A stretch of 64,000 bases of DNA from UBA1181 sp045600225 (GCA_045600225.1 JAZRXL010000044.1:10237-74236); one strand, 5' to 3'. Positions 18,071 to 27,613 are shown, counted from the first letter of the stretch. Notes: a model not told the origin generated them from the sequence alone. Translations and numbers: made by a program.

Positions 18071-18257
18071 ACTCTGGCAATGTATAGAGTTTGCCTACTC
18101 TTTTTACGTTTTTTGTATCTTTGGATTTGAAATATAGACATTTATGGGCATTGCCTATATAGGTCAACAAAATTAAATTTGGCAAGTATATACCTTTTGA
18201 CCCCAAGGGATGAAAATACTATCAATGATGGCAGTGCTTTTGGGGACTATGTAGGCA

Positions 18258-18490
18258 ACGTCTGAAAGACGTTACATGGGCAACCCTGTACATACTCTGA
18301 CACGAAGTGAAGAGGATGTGCAGGGTGGATACAAGGATACGTAAAGTCACTGTGCGTCTGCAAGACGCTACCTCGGATACGTGCGTATTGTATCGTCTTA
18401 CAGACGAGTGCCCCACTCACTATGTTCTTACCCAGCACATGTCTCTTCGTTCCATGTACAAGGTTACGGGTGTAGCGTCTTAACAGACGC
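18258..18490. repeat. Hairpin-rich non-coding repeat, two inverted units
   Basis: In the 512-base gap between genes lie four short palindromes with the same core: 18258-18272 (ACGTCT-GAA-AGACGT), 18354-18368 (GCGTCT-GCA-AGACGC), 18394-18406 (CGTCT-TAC-AGACG) and 18475-18490 (GCGTCT-TAAC-AGACGC). Between the first two is a long hairpin, 18283-18293 with 18316-18326 (11 pairs), with inner CTCT/AGAG and CAC/GTG pairs. Between the last two, 18431-18440 and 18454-18463 form the same hairpin in opposite orientation. A third copy is at 27509. Open frames across it are short and unsupported. Confidence 0.65.
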
Positions 18491-18582
18491 TTGGTGTTAA
18501 CTGCCACTATTCAGTTGCTTTTTTCCTTCTTCCTTCGAAATGGTTTTGTATCTTTGCGTATCATAGAATTTGAATCGTAAGT

Positions 18583-20718
18583 ATGAGCAGAAAGACAATA
18601 GTAGGAGTATCTCTTTTAATTATAATTGCCCTTGTTTATGGGTATAAATACTATATCAGCACGAAGGAAGATCCTTATGAACCGTCACCAGAATGTGAGG
18701 TTGCGTACAATGCATTGAAGAAAGAGGCAAAGAGTTATGACATAGAGGAGACTATACGTATTATGAACAGCATTGATTTGGTTCAGTCGCAGTCGAGTGA
18801 TATGGCTTCCTTCCTTGAGTATATGGCAAAGCAAGATTACAGTAGGGTTGCTCCTGATGTGTTGGAGCAGAAAAGGAAGTTGTTCCCTATTATGGAAAAA
18901 TTAACTGCACTACAGAGAGAACACGCTGAATTGAACGATATCTGGAAGTTGATGGGTGTGAGTACGGTCAATGGGGTATCGGCTTTTGCTGAAAGTGTTG
19001 ATCCTAAGTCTGTATCTATGTCTCTTGTAGCAGGAGATCCTGTAGGGGTGATTAAGATGATGACCGATGGAGCCACATCATTGACATCCAATGTATATGA
19101 TGAATATCTGAAACAGAAAGAGGTAAAGAAGGCTCTTCAGAAAGAGATTGATGAAATCAGGGAGCAATACATTGCCTATTTGGAAGATTATTCTCCTATC
19201 TATTACAAGTATATGAAAGAGTGGGACGCTCTTTGTTTGAAAAAAGACAAAGTCTATATCGACTTGTATGGGGGTCGTCCTGTGTATGCATATAATCTCA
19301 CTCAAGAGATTTTGCAGGAGTCGCCAGCCAATCGAGAGGCAATGCTTCTTTCTGCATTGTCGTTGGTGAATATTGCTGCTAATTATAATGCTTGTCCAGA
19401 TTCGATGGATAGAGAGCAAATACTCTCTTCTATGTATAATATAGAGATGAATCCTCAGAAACCTTCTATCAATGAGTTCCTGGTAGAGGCAGAATCGAAG
19501 TTGGATAGTTACATTGAACAATACCCAGGGAAATCGGCTCCTGCACTTCTACTAAAAGGATTGGTTTACTATAATCAAGGGGAGACAGGTAAGGCTTTGT
19601 CTTTCTTTGATCAAGCTGCCATTGAGTATCCAAAACAGGCAGAGGAGTTGACAGATTTGCTGAATGCTTATAAAAGTAGGTCTTATTTGAATAAGTCTCA
19701 GGAAGGAAAGTATCTGATTAGATTGTATCAATCCACAATGGAGGGTTTTGGTATGTTTAGTCCAAACTTGCTAAAGGCGAAACATTACGCTTCGATAGGC
19801 GAGGATGAGAAATGTCGGGATGAGATTTTTAATCATTTTTACCGTAGAGGAAACCAGTCTGTACAAGATTGCTTGTTAACCGATATGCAGTATTGTGAGA
19901 ACAATATGTATAGCAGTTTCAAACAGATTCTTATAGAGCAGTCTTTCATAGATGTATCCATCGAACCTACTCAAAATTGGGCCTTGATGAGCAAAGACGA
20001 TGAAATCAAGGTGACCATTAACAATCGTTCTGATATTGATTTAGAGAATGTGCGTATCTTCCTTTGCATCCATTATACCGACATGTACAAGGATGAATAT
20101 GACGTTCAAAAGTTACCTTCAATCAATATATTAAAACATGGTGAAGTAACAGAAATAGGTGTACTTCCATTGACTTGTGATGGAAAAAAATATAACGATA
20201 TCACTCATTTCCGTGCTATTGCCATGACGGATGATAAGATTTGCTGGATTGATAATGCAGACTATAAGTATGAGAAAAATATTGATAGGTCGATTAAGAA
20301 ACAGAATGCAAATTTAACTCTTGAGAGAAACCAGTTTCTAGAGGATTTCAAAATTGATGAGAATATACTGAAAGAGAAGATAATGAAGGCTATTCAGGTT
20401 TATGGATCATCGGTTGAGAAAGGTGCTTGGAACAGTGTGAAGAATATTTTTTCTGAGAAAAAGATAAGAATAAAATTGCCTCGTATACTAGCTGTCATAG
20501 ATCCTGTTTTTTCTTTGAAACAGGATGAGAGTGGCAGTCCCTCTTTAAAGCCAACCAACTCCTATCTTTCGGGTAACAACATCTTCGTAGATTTTGATTA
20601 TCAGCCCAAGGAGAATGAGTCCGTGCCATTGTACATCTATAGTAAATTCTTCAATTTCAAGGTAGATATAGAGTTTACCACGAAGGGTGCTTCAATAAAG
20701 AGTATTAGTTTGAATTAA
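18583..20718 (+). CDS. Membrane-anchored protein with TPR-like helical repeats, unknown function
   Basis: 711 residues. One N-terminal membrane helix (about 5-24) anchors a large periplasmic or extracytoplasmic body. Residues about 180-230 look coiled-coil (KEVKKALQKEIDEIREQYI), and about 320-440 contain helical pairs with TPR character (ALLLKGLVYYNQGETGKALSFFDQAAIEYP). The C-terminal third is more beta-rich. I do not recognise the family. A TATCTTTG box at 18549-18556 lies 27 bases before the ATG, and a terminator follows at 20738. Scaffolding is plausible from the TPR-like part, nothing more. Confidence 0.75.
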   Translation: MSRKTIVGVSLLIIIALVYGYKYYISTKEDPYEPSPECEVAYNALKKEAKSYDIEETIRIMNSIDLVQSQSSDMASFLEYMAKQDYSRVAPDVLEQKRKLFPIMEKLTALQREHAELNDIWKLMGVSTVNGVSAFAESVDPKSVSMSLVAGDPVGVIKMMTDGATSLTSNVYDEYLKQKEVKKALQKEIDEIREQYIAYLEDYSPIYYKYMKEWDALCLKKDKVYIDLYGGRPVYAYNLTQEILQESPANREAMLLSALSLVNIAANYNACPDSMDREQILSSMYNIEMNPQKPSINEFLVEAESKLDSYIEQYPGKSAPALLLKGLVYYNQGETGKALSFFDQAAIEYPKQAEELTDLLNAYKSRSYLNKSQEGKYLIRLYQSTMEGFGMFSPNLLKAKHYASIGEDEKCRDEIFNHFYRRGNQSVQDCLLTDMQYCENNMYSSFKQILIEQSFIDVSIEPTQNWALMSKDDEIKVTINNRSDIDLENVRIFLCIHYTDMYKDEYDVQKLPSINILKHGEVTEIGVLPLTCDGKKYNDITHFRAIAMTDDKICWIDNADYKYEKNIDRSIKKQNANLTLERNQFLEDFKIDENILKEKIMKAIQVYGSSVEKGAWNSVKNIFSEKKIRIKLPRILAVIDPVFSLKQDESGSPSLKPTNSYLSGNNIFVDFDYQPKENESVPLYIYSKFFNFKVDIEFTTKGASIKSISLN

Positions 20719-20737
20719 CAGAGCAAATTTTAATTCC

Positions 20738-20767
20738 AATCCATCATATTTCGATATGGTGGATTTT
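20738..20767 (+). terminator. Terminator with TTCG loop
   Basis: AATCCATCATAT (20738-20749), TTCG loop, ATATGGTGGATT (20754-20765) pair over 12 positions with one G-U, then TTATGTTTTT. It serves the plus-strand gene and overlaps the stop of the convergent gene. Confidence 0.65.
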
Positions 20768-21677
20768 ATGTTTTTATCAAATCCTTTATTTTAAACTCCT
20801 CCTTTGGTAAGGCTAAGCGAGTTGGAGCAAGTCGCTCATAGTAAGTTTTTTGCGCGGATCTTCCCATACAGATGGCTCCGTAAACATACTTGTATTCCAT
20901 CTCCATTCCAAGGTCCCAGTAAGCAAATCCTTTCTCTTTCAGAATAGTTCCTAAAGCAGCCATCTGAATGGTACCGCTATTGCTTTCGGTATGGAATCCA
21001 CATAGGCTGGCATAGGCGTTGTGTGTGATGAATCCTAGTTCTCCTGCCACTAACTCCTCTCCTCGCCATAGTTCTACGCTATCTACACTAACCTGATTAT
21101 CTGGATTTTGATGAATCTTTCGAAATGTATCGAGCAATGGAGGAACTACCCATGTACCCTCTTTTGCTTCATATTGTGCTATGAGTCGCTCTGCACATAG
21201 CTCGAAATTGCGATTGAAAGTTAGTGTGTAATCGCCAAACTTTTGTCGAACATACCTTCGCGTCTTTTTGGGGAATGTGAAATCATTAAAGTTGATAATC
21301 ATCTTTCTTTGGTGATGACGTATCGTCATAAAGTAGCGCCAGGCATACACTTCGTTTTCCCTTTTTGGTATCATGTTCGATATTAGTTCGTTATAAGTAT
21401 CAAACTCTTCCTGTGAAAGCACAAGCTTCTCCATCGACATAGGATAGTAACCTAAAGACAGAGCCTTACGTACAATTTCTTCGTTAAAATCAGGAGACAC
21501 AGCATCTTCCTTGATGATGCTGAGTATGTGCGATCCAAGTCCATCCGACGGAATAGTCTCTTTACATCTCTTGCTGTTCTCCTCCAGTTTGTGATGTAGA
21601 TTCTCCAGATCAGAGGTATCATTTATTTGGACACCATCTTCATAGACGGCTAGTTGTAGTATGTCGTAAGCGTTCAT
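20766..21677 (-). CDS. Divergent leucyl/phenylalanyl-tRNA-protein transferase family member
   Basis: 303 residues from ATG 21677; an upstream ATG at 21731 would overlap the exonuclease gene by 31 bases. The C-terminal half aligns with Aat: TRRYVRQKFGDYTLTFNRNF, ERLIAQY, GTWVVPPLLDTFRKIH, VDSVELWRGEELVAGELGF, then a GFHTES segment in the place of the GESMF active-site motif, and YWDLGMEMEYK near the place of IDCQ. As I recall E. coli Aat, the Asp is kept but the following Gln is replaced by Gly here. The family adds Leu or Phe to N-terminal Lys or Arg for ClpS/ClpAP degradation. Whether this divergent form does the same reaction is open. It follows the exonuclease gene by 23 bases. Confidence 0.75.
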   Translation of the reverse strand: MNAYDILQLAVYEDGVQINDTSDLENLHHKLEENSKRCKETIPSDGLGSHILSIIKEDAVSPDFNEEIVRKALSLGYYPMSMEKLVLSQEEFDTYNELISNMIPKRENEVYAWRYFMTIRHHQRKMIINFNDFTFPKKTRRYVRQKFGDYTLTFNRNFELCAERLIAQYEAKEGTWVVPPLLDTFRKIHQNPDNQVSVDSVELWRGEELVAGELGFITHNAYASLCGFHTESNSGTIQMAALGTILKEKGFAYWDLGMEMEYKYVYGAICMGRSAQKTYYERLAPTRLALPKEEFKIKDLIKT

Positions 21678-21700
21678 AGATGCGATTTTGAGGGTGTTAA

Positions 21701-22189
21701 TTATAGTATCTCTCGTGCTATCCAGGCGCAAGCCTCTGCATCAGCTAAGGCGTGGTGGTGATTTTTCAAAACATACCCACATCTTTCTGATATGACATCC
21801 AAATTATGTTTTCCTAATGGCCATTTCTTTCTTGAAGCAATGCAAGTACAATGAAATTCGTAATCGGGATAGTCCATCCCATAGGTTTTGAAAACGGCCT
21901 TTAGGCAACTTTCGTCGAATGCCTTGTTGTGAGCCACCAAGGGTAACCCTTTGATGAGTGGTTCTATTTTCTCCCACACTTTAGGGAATACATCTGCATT
22001 GTCAGTGTCAGTTTGGGTAAGTCCATGTACCTGCGTACATCTATAGTTGTAGTAGTTGGGTTCTGGTTGAATGAGCGAGTAAAACTGGTCGGCAATCTCA
22101 CCGTCTCGTACAATCACAATGCCTACAGAGCATACGCTACTACGCTCAAAATTAGCTGTTTCGAAATCTATTGCTGCAAAGTTTTGCAT
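21701..22189 (-). CDS. DEDDh 3'-5' exonuclease, DnaQ-like
   Basis: 162 residues containing only the exonuclease fold. ExoI motif is AIDFETA with Asp8 and Glu10; ExoII includes VHGLTQTD and VAHNKAFD; ExoIII is HHALADAEA with the catalytic His and Asp near residue 150. Small stand-alone proteins of this type act as proofreading or RNA/DNA trimming exonucleases; the substrate cannot be told from sequence. It is first in an operon with the Aat-like gene. A TATCTTTG box (minus strand, 22272-22265) lies about 75 bases upstream. Confidence 0.88.
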   Translation of the reverse strand: MQNFAAIDFETANFERSSVCSVGIVIVRDGEIADQFYSLIQPEPNYYNYRCTQVHGLTQTDTDNADVFPKVWEKIEPLIKGLPLVAHNKAFDESCLKAVFKTYGMDYPDYEFHCTCIASRKKWPLGKHNLDVISERCGYVLKNHHHALADAEACAWIAREIL

Positions 22190-22333
22190 ATGGTCTATTT
22201 GTATTCATTCATATTTGTTCATCTGATTGGTTGCTATAAGTCGAAATTTTGAATCGGATTGATGCAAAGATAGTGTAAAGGTGTGTAATATTTGGGCATA
22301 GATTGAGATTTTCTTCTCACAGAAAACACACAA

Positions 22334-22358
22334 AGGGGCACCCTCCACGGGCACCCCT
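22334..22358 (-). terminator. Terminator of the first clan-A hydrolase gene
   Basis: On the minus strand AGGGGTGCCC pairs with GGGTGCCCCT around loop GTGGA, with two G-U pairs, followed by T-rich TTGTGTGTTTTC. Confidence 0.6.
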
Positions 22359-22399
22359 CTGCAACATTCATCTGATCTATTTAATATAACGCTTTGCTC

Positions 22400-24316
22400 T
22401 TATTTTTTTATGATCTTATGACCTATCTTGTTTGCTGGGTCAATAGCCATATAGATCTTATCGTTTTGCAATCTGTCTTCGTTCACTCTATGTCCATTTA
22501 GATCATAGTAGTTGGCATCGCCCTCTGCAGATGTGTTGTAGATGTCATTTGTGATGGTTGAACTATGTAGTTCGAATTTCAACCAATCGATATTTACATA
22601 GCTACCTACAATCATCAATCGGATGACATGCTCTCCTTTTGTCATTGAGAAACCGGGAACTATCACCTCGTCATACTCACTCCAGTTTTCTCCTGTTTGT
22701 GGGATGGTGTAATCTGTTGTCACTTGTTTACCGTCCACATAGAGTTGAAATCCGTCCAATGAACCATTGTTGGAGACATTGGCTGTAACATCATATTCGC
22801 CATCTTCTTCCACCTCTACGGTGTATTCCAACCACTCTCCTTTTTCAGTGTAACCGATTGCGTAGCCACTGGGTGCTGTTACGATATCTACGGCATCGTC
22901 GCGATATTCGCCTCCTTTGTTGTCTTCATCATTGTCGTAGAAGGAAAAGCCTTGTCCTGCTATATCGTAGTTCTCTATCTCAATTTTGCCGGGAATCTTT
23001 GCTACTATGTTATTGTAAGGTTTTTGAGGAACATTCACTGGTGTTAAGTAGATACGGTAACCGTAAAGGATGCTCTCGATCTTTACAGGAACGGTCAACG
23101 ATGTTCCGTTGATGGTCATTTCTGATTCTGATACCAATTCAGTGCCACTCACAGCCTTATCTTTGCTCTCCCATCTAACACGTTCAACTTTCACTTTTAC
23201 CTTTCCGCCTAAGAAATCAGGAATCTTGTCGAATACTACATTTACGTCACCCAATGTGTTTCCTCCCAATACAAGACTTGCACAGTTATGTTTCTTGTCA
23301 ACAGCGGCGAAACCATCCACATGGTCGCTATAGTCGTTAGGAGGAGTTACTCTTGCCATGTATCCTTCCATGTCTCCGTACCATTTGTATAGATGCCATC
23401 CTCCACCTTTTTCGTTATTAGAGGTAAGCAAGCTTCCCAAACGACCTGGTAGCGGAACGAACCACCAAGAGATGGTTGCACTCTCTACATTGTGGCGCTC
23501 GAACTTAGCGATAAATGGTACTGAATAACCGGGACAACCCTCAAACTTTTGCTTGTCTGATCCAGAACCTGCACAGTACTCGTTGATACAGAAAGGACGG
23601 TCTGAGATACCCAATTCCTTCATTAGTTTACGACATGCATCCACTGCACCTGCGAAACCTTCGCTTCCCCATTGGTGCCAACAGATAAGATCTGGCAAAC
23701 AATTGTTCTCCTTACAGAACTTAAGGAAGTTTTTCATTCTATCATTATTATAATAGGCGATACATGGACCTACGATTTTGGTTTTTGGATCCATCTTACG
23801 AATAAGTTCGTAGGTAGGCTTCCAAACAGTTGTATTTAAATCTCCGTTGCTATTATTCCAAGTTCCGTCTGGCTCGTTCCAGATTACATAGCTATCGATA
23901 TTGTCGTATCCTTCGCTTACTTTCTTTTTAAGGTATTTCTCAACAGAACTCAACCAAGATTGTTGTCCGGGCCATTTATAAGGCCAGTTAGGGAGCAAAT
24001 CGGGAAATGTGATTTGTACCTTTGCCGTTGTTCCTTTCAATCTATTGGCTACGATGAAACCATCGCCGAAAGGGTGTTGATTGTATTCTTTACCTTCTGG
24101 AGGCAGACAGAACATATTTGGTTTCAATGGTTTTACCATCTCATCTATGTTAGCAGGAAGCGTTTCCGTCATACCATATAGAGAACCAGACGCACAGTGT
24201 GTCACAGGACGAATACTGTCTGAAAGATTTACCTTTAGTGTTTCTGCAGAAAATGATGCTTGCATAGACAGATACCCCATCAATGAGAAAGCAATAATTT
24301 TACTAATATATTTCAT
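22400..24316 (-). CDS. Secreted clan-A glycoside hydrolase (GH39-like) with CBM6 and T9SS-like tail
   Basis: 638 residues from the signal-peptide start MKYISKI at 24316; an upstream ATG at 24358 adds a polar stretch. The signal peptide ends near SFSA (24). The catalytic domain (about 25-430) has the acid/base Glu148 in IWNEPDGTW and a nucleophile Glu246 in INEYC, a clan GH-A pattern. The nearest family I can suggest is GH39 (xylosidase-like). Residues about 430-570 form a CBM6 module (GKIEIENYD, FYDNDEDNKGGEYR, GYTEKGEWLEYTV, SYVNIDWLKFE). The end (YYDLNGHRVN, KIYMAI, HKIIKK) resembles a short T9SS sorting tail. It is a tandem paralogue of the next gene. Likely target is xylan or a related hemicellulose. 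Confidence 0.8.
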   Translation of the reverse strand: MKYISKIIAFSLMGYLSMQASFSAETLKVNLSDSIRPVTHCASGSLYGMTETLPANIDEMVKPLKPNMFCLPPEGKEYNQHPFGDGFIVANRLKGTTAKVQITFPDLLPNWPYKWPGQQSWLSSVEKYLKKKVSEGYDNIDSYVIWNEPDGTWNNSNGDLNTTVWKPTYELIRKMDPKTKIVGPCIAYYNNDRMKNFLKFCKENNCLPDLICWHQWGSEGFAGAVDACRKLMKELGISDRPFCINEYCAGSGSDKQKFEGCPGYSVPFIAKFERHNVESATISWWFVPLPGRLGSLLTSNNEKGGGWHLYKWYGDMEGYMARVTPPNDYSDHVDGFAAVDKKHNCASLVLGGNTLGDVNVVFDKIPDFLGGKVKVKVERVRWESKDKAVSGTELVSESEMTINGTSLTVPVKIESILYGYRIYLTPVNVPQKPYNNIVAKIPGKIEIENYDIAGQGFSFYDNDEDNKGGEYRDDAVDIVTAPSGYAIGYTEKGEWLEYTVEVEEDGEYDVTANVSNNGSLDGFQLYVDGKQVTTDYTIPQTGENWSEYDEVIVPGFSMTKGEHVIRLMIVGSYVNIDWLKFELHSSTITNDIYNTSAEGDANYYDLNGHRVNEDRLQNDKIYMAIDPANKIGHKIIKK

Positions 24317-24477
24317 GGCGTTGTTTTGTTTTGTGGTCTGTTTAAATTCCGTTAGCAAAATTATTCCTTAAGGTTTGTTACGTATAAGAATATTCAGTCG
24401 CAGTATGTGAAAAATGTGTCAATAAAATGGAATTATGTTTTGCGTTATATAAGAAATGTTGCAGAGGAGTGAAAATA

Positions 24478-24508
24478 ACAAAAAGAGGTACCTGTCTAAG
24501 GCACCTCT
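24478..24508 (-). terminator. Terminator of the second clan-A hydrolase gene
   Basis: AGAGGT (24484-24489) pairs with ACCTCT (24503-24508). On the minus strand TTTTTGTTATTTTC follows. Confidence 0.6.
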
Positions 24509-24546
24509 TCGGATCATTAACTTAAAAAACCAAAGAAAACTAGCGA

Positions 24547-26457
24547 TTATTGCTTTTTTATGAATTTATGGTTCTCACTATTATCGGGTGATACTATTAC
24601 ATAGATCTTGTTTTTCTGTAAATCAGACTCGGAAAGTTGTCTGCCATACAGGTCGAAGTATCTCACATCTTCATAACTATTCGTATTGAATACTTCATTC
24701 ACTCCTGTTGGGTCATAGGTTTCGAATTTAATCCAATCGATGTTTACATAACTGCCTACAATCTGCAACTTCAGAATGTGTTGTCCCTTCTCCAATCGTA
24801 CTATTCCTACCTCTACTTCTTCGTAGGTGCTCCAGTCGTCGCAGGTTTTTGGAATGGTGTACTCTTCGGTAATGGCTTTGTCGTCGATAAAGAGTTGAAA
24901 TCCATCCAATTCGGCAGAGTTGGCAACATTGCTTGTGATGGTATATTCGTTGGTTTCCTCTACATTTACAGTATACTCCACCCATTCGCCTTTTTCTGTA
25001 TATCCAAGAGCATATCCACTGGGTGCGGTTACTACGTCCACACCATCGTTGCGGTAACTGTTTCCTTTGTTTTCAGTATCGTTATCGTAGTATGAGAAGC
25101 CTTGTCCAGCCTCATCATAATTTTCTGCTTCGATCTTTCCTGGAATGGAAACGACATTGTTTTGGTAAGGGATTTGTGGCACATCCAATGGAGTAAGATA
25201 GATGCGGTAAGCATAGAATTCGCTTTCGATTTTCACTGGGATGGTTAGGGAAGTACCATTGATAACCACATCCGATTCTGAGATCAAGTTGGTGGAAGCG
25301 ACAGGAGTATCTTTGTCTTTCCAAACCACACGCTCCACCTTTACTCTTACCTTTCCACCGAGGAATTGAGGAAGTTTTTCGAACACTACATTGATATTAT
25401 CCACTGTTTTGCCACCTAATACGATGGAAGCGTAGTTTTGTCTCTTATCTACTGCTGCGAAGCCATCCACGCCCTCACTTCTGTCGTTAGGAGGAGTGAC
25501 GCGAGCCATGTAACCAGTCATGTCACCATACCATTTGTAGAGCCACCAACCTCCACCACGTTCGTTTTTGGCGGTAAGCAAACTTCCCAATCGTCCAGGA
25601 AGACCAGTAAACCACCATGATATCATAGCACTCTCAACCTTGTTACGTTCAAATTTTGCAATGAAAGGGACAGAATATCCAGGGCAACCCTCATATTCGT
25701 GTGTTGTGGAAGAGTATTCGTTAATAGAGATAGGATGCTCTTTCAAACCATATTTTTTCTCTAAAGAACGAAGGTTTTCCAAGGCGCCGATAAATCCGTC
25801 GCTTCCCCATTGGTGCCAACAAATCACATCTGGCATGCAGTTGTTCTCCTTGCAATATTTAAGGAAAGTCTCCATACGAGAAGAACTGTAAAATGCGAAA
25901 GAAGGGCCAATAATCTTAGCTTTTGGATCCATCTGTTTGATAAGTTGATAGGTTGGTTTCCAAAGAGTAGAATGGAAGTCTCCGTTATTGTTTTGCCAAG
26001 TACCATAAGGTTCGTTCCAGATCTCGTATCCATCGAAGTTATTAAGACCGGAAGAGAGTTTCTTGTTGATAAGGTCTCTTACGCTATTAAGCCAGTTTTG
26101 TTGTCCTGGCCATTTATAAGGCCATCCGGGAAGGATGTCTGCCAATCGTATTTGCACTTTTCCTGTAGTGCCTTGTAGTCTTTTTGCTACGGCAAGAGCA
26201 TCTCCGATACCTTGTTGGTGACCTTGTCCACTCATGGCAGGTTGTACATACACATTACCTTTAAGGGCAGCCACTTGGTTAGGAATATCACTTGGAAGAG
26301 ATTCTGTGATACCATAAAGGGCACCAGAGGCACAGTGGGTTGCGGGACGAATACTATCAGTCAGATTTACCTTAAGAGTAGCAGCCGAAAAGGCATTCAT
26401 TAAGGAAACATAGGTAAGCAACGCAAAGGTTACATAAGTTCTTTTAATACATTTCAT
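24547..26457 (-). CDS. Secreted clan-A glycoside hydrolase (GH39-like) with CBM6, tandem paralogue
   Basis: 636 residues with signal peptide MKCIKRTYVTFALL ending near FSAA. It matches the gene at 22400-24316 along its full length: acid/base Glu149 in IWNEPYGTW, nucleophile Glu247 in INEYSS, the shared KFER, GRLGSLLT, GGGWWLYKWYGDM and MARVTPPND segments, a CBM6 module (KIEAENYDEAGQGFSYYDND, GYTEKGEWVEYTV) and the C-terminal YFDLYGRQL...HKFIKK tail. Differences cluster around residues 55-90, next to the substrate cleft by position, so the two copies may differ in specificity. A TAGTTTTG box (minus, 26492-26485) lies about 30 bases upstream and a terminator separates the copies, so each has its own transcript. 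Confidence 0.82.
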   Translation of the reverse strand: MKCIKRTYVTFALLTYVSLMNAFSAATLKVNLTDSIRPATHCASGALYGITESLPSDIPNQVAALKGNVYVQPAMSGQGHQQGIGDALAVAKRLQGTTGKVQIRLADILPGWPYKWPGQQNWLNSVRDLINKKLSSGLNNFDGYEIWNEPYGTWQNNNGDFHSTLWKPTYQLIKQMDPKAKIIGPSFAFYSSSRMETFLKYCKENNCMPDVICWHQWGSDGFIGALENLRSLEKKYGLKEHPISINEYSSTTHEYEGCPGYSVPFIAKFERNKVESAMISWWFTGLPGRLGSLLTAKNERGGGWWLYKWYGDMTGYMARVTPPNDRSEGVDGFAAVDKRQNYASIVLGGKTVDNINVVFEKLPQFLGGKVRVKVERVVWKDKDTPVASTNLISESDVVINGTSLTIPVKIESEFYAYRIYLTPLDVPQIPYQNNVVSIPGKIEAENYDEAGQGFSYYDNDTENKGNSYRNDGVDVVTAPSGYALGYTEKGEWVEYTVNVEETNEYTITSNVANSAELDGFQLFIDDKAITEEYTIPKTCDDWSTYEEVEVGIVRLEKGQHILKLQIVGSYVNIDWIKFETYDPTGVNEVFNTNSYEDVRYFDLYGRQLSESDLQKNKIYVIVSPDNSENHKFIKKQ

Positions 26458-26660
26458 GGTTTTTCTGTGTTAAAAATTTCGTTGCAAAACTATCCCATGA
26501 ATAGGCAAAATTTATGACTTATTGTTCACGCCATAGGAATTTTGTTTCAAATTATGGGAAAAATGAGGATTGTCTATAACTAATGTTGTGAAGGATTTTT
26601 TTACAAGGAATATTTTGGTGGTATGCAATGTAATCTTCTTCTTAATCTTCGTAATTTTCA

Positions 26661-26668
26661 TACCTTTG
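26661..26668 (+). promoter_or_regulatory. -7 box of the transglutaminase-like gene
   Basis: TACCTTTG. The ATG at 26672 would lie upstream of the predicted transcription start, so the ATG at 26690 is preferred. Confidence 0.45.
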
Positions 26669-26689
26669 TAATTGAAATATTTTAACACA

Positions 26690-27505
26690 ATGGAAATTAT
26701 AGCTGCAGCAGAGTTTCTGCTTATTATATATCTATTATATAAATTGAGTTCGGTAAGGAGCAAGAAGGAAAATAGTGCTTCGATACCTGAAAAATCACAA
26801 CTATCGAGGGAGAAGGGGGATGTGCGAACATATAGTTGGACTCTCGATTCATCTCGTAAAACAAAGTTGAAGGGACACATGTCACTTCGATTTGATCCCA
26901 CTTATATTGGAGAACTTCGAAGGGCGAACCCGTATTCTTACCCTTCGAACGAGATAGATAATGTGGCTAATTTGAAACAGATGTACTTCTATATGCTCAA
27001 TCATCCGAAGACGGTGATGAATTTGGTGCAGGTGGTTCAGTATATTAACCGGGAATGTAGCCGTCATGGAGTTGGTGAGTTTGATAAGCTGCAGTTTGTG
27101 CTTGATTTCGTGCAAGAGCCTAATATCGATTATGCATACGATGATGATTGCAAAGAGATTTGTAATATACGCGAGTATGTTCGATATCCAGATGAGACTT
27201 TGTATGATCGTCGTGGAGATTGTGATTGCAAGTCATTTTTGGCTGCCTCTTTGTTTCATTTGATGGGGTATAATGTATTGTATATGATGTCGCACAAGCA
27301 ACGTCATGCCGCTATATGTATAGAGTATGATGTTCGTTGGGCAGGTCTCCTTCAGAGCAAGGATAAGATAAAAGATGCGTATACTGAGATTGATGGTCGC
27401 AAGTATATCTTTTGCGAAACCACTTCCGATGGCTTTCGTATAGGTGGAATAGACGAAGACCTTTCTGTAAAGGATTTTGAAATCATATTGGAGTTGAGAA
27501 CTTAG
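26690..27505 (+). CDS. Membrane-anchored transglutaminase-like protein
   Basis: 271 residues from MEIIAAAEF at 26690. One N-terminal membrane helix (about 3-20) is followed by a basic, Ser-rich linker. Residues about 160-220 show the transglutaminase-like core: YPDETLYDRRGDCDCKSF with the nucleophile Cys in GDCDCK, the segment LLASLFHLMGYNV type helix, and the His in KQRHAAI. Such domains act as proteases or amide-cleaving enzymes as often as cross-linkers. It lies between two hydrolase genes but on the opposite strand. A GDC-D-S/K-x-F layout like this is common in Bacteroidetes phage-derived Mu-type proteins too, so context does not settle its role. Confidence 0.75.
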   Translation: MEIIAAAEFLLIIYLLYKLSSVRSKKENSASIPEKSQLSREKGDVRTYSWTLDSSRKTKLKGHMSLRFDPTYIGELRRANPYSYPSNEIDNVANLKQMYFYMLNHPKTVMNLVQVVQYINRECSRHGVGEFDKLQFVLDFVQEPNIDYAYDDDCKEICNIREYVRYPDETLYDRRGDCDCKSFLAASLFHLMGYNVLYMMSHKQRHAAICIEYDVRWAGLLQSKDKIKDAYTEIDGRKYIFCETTSDGFRIGGIDEDLSVKDFEIILELRT

Positions 27506-27508
27506 AAA

Positions 27509-27603
27509 TGTCTGGAAGACATTATTTGAATAATCGAGTACATACTTGTAGCATAGCGAAGAGGATGTGTTCGGATGAAGATTGCTAATGTTTTGGTTAC
27601 ACA
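27509..27603. repeat. Second locus of the hairpin repeat family
   Basis: AATGTCT-GGA-AGACATT (27509-27525) is followed after 14 bases by a hairpin CGAGTACAT...ATGTGTTCG that encloses a GAAGAGG motif. The order, the 14-base spacing and the inner ACAT/GAAGAGGATGTG core match the unit at 18258-18326, while the outer stem bases differ but still pair. Confidence 0.55.
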
Positions 27604-27613
27604 TCATATTGTG

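Noticed and set aside
18222..18507. Two short minus-strand frames in the hairpin repeat
   Set aside because: They follow the palindromic repeats and have no protein character.
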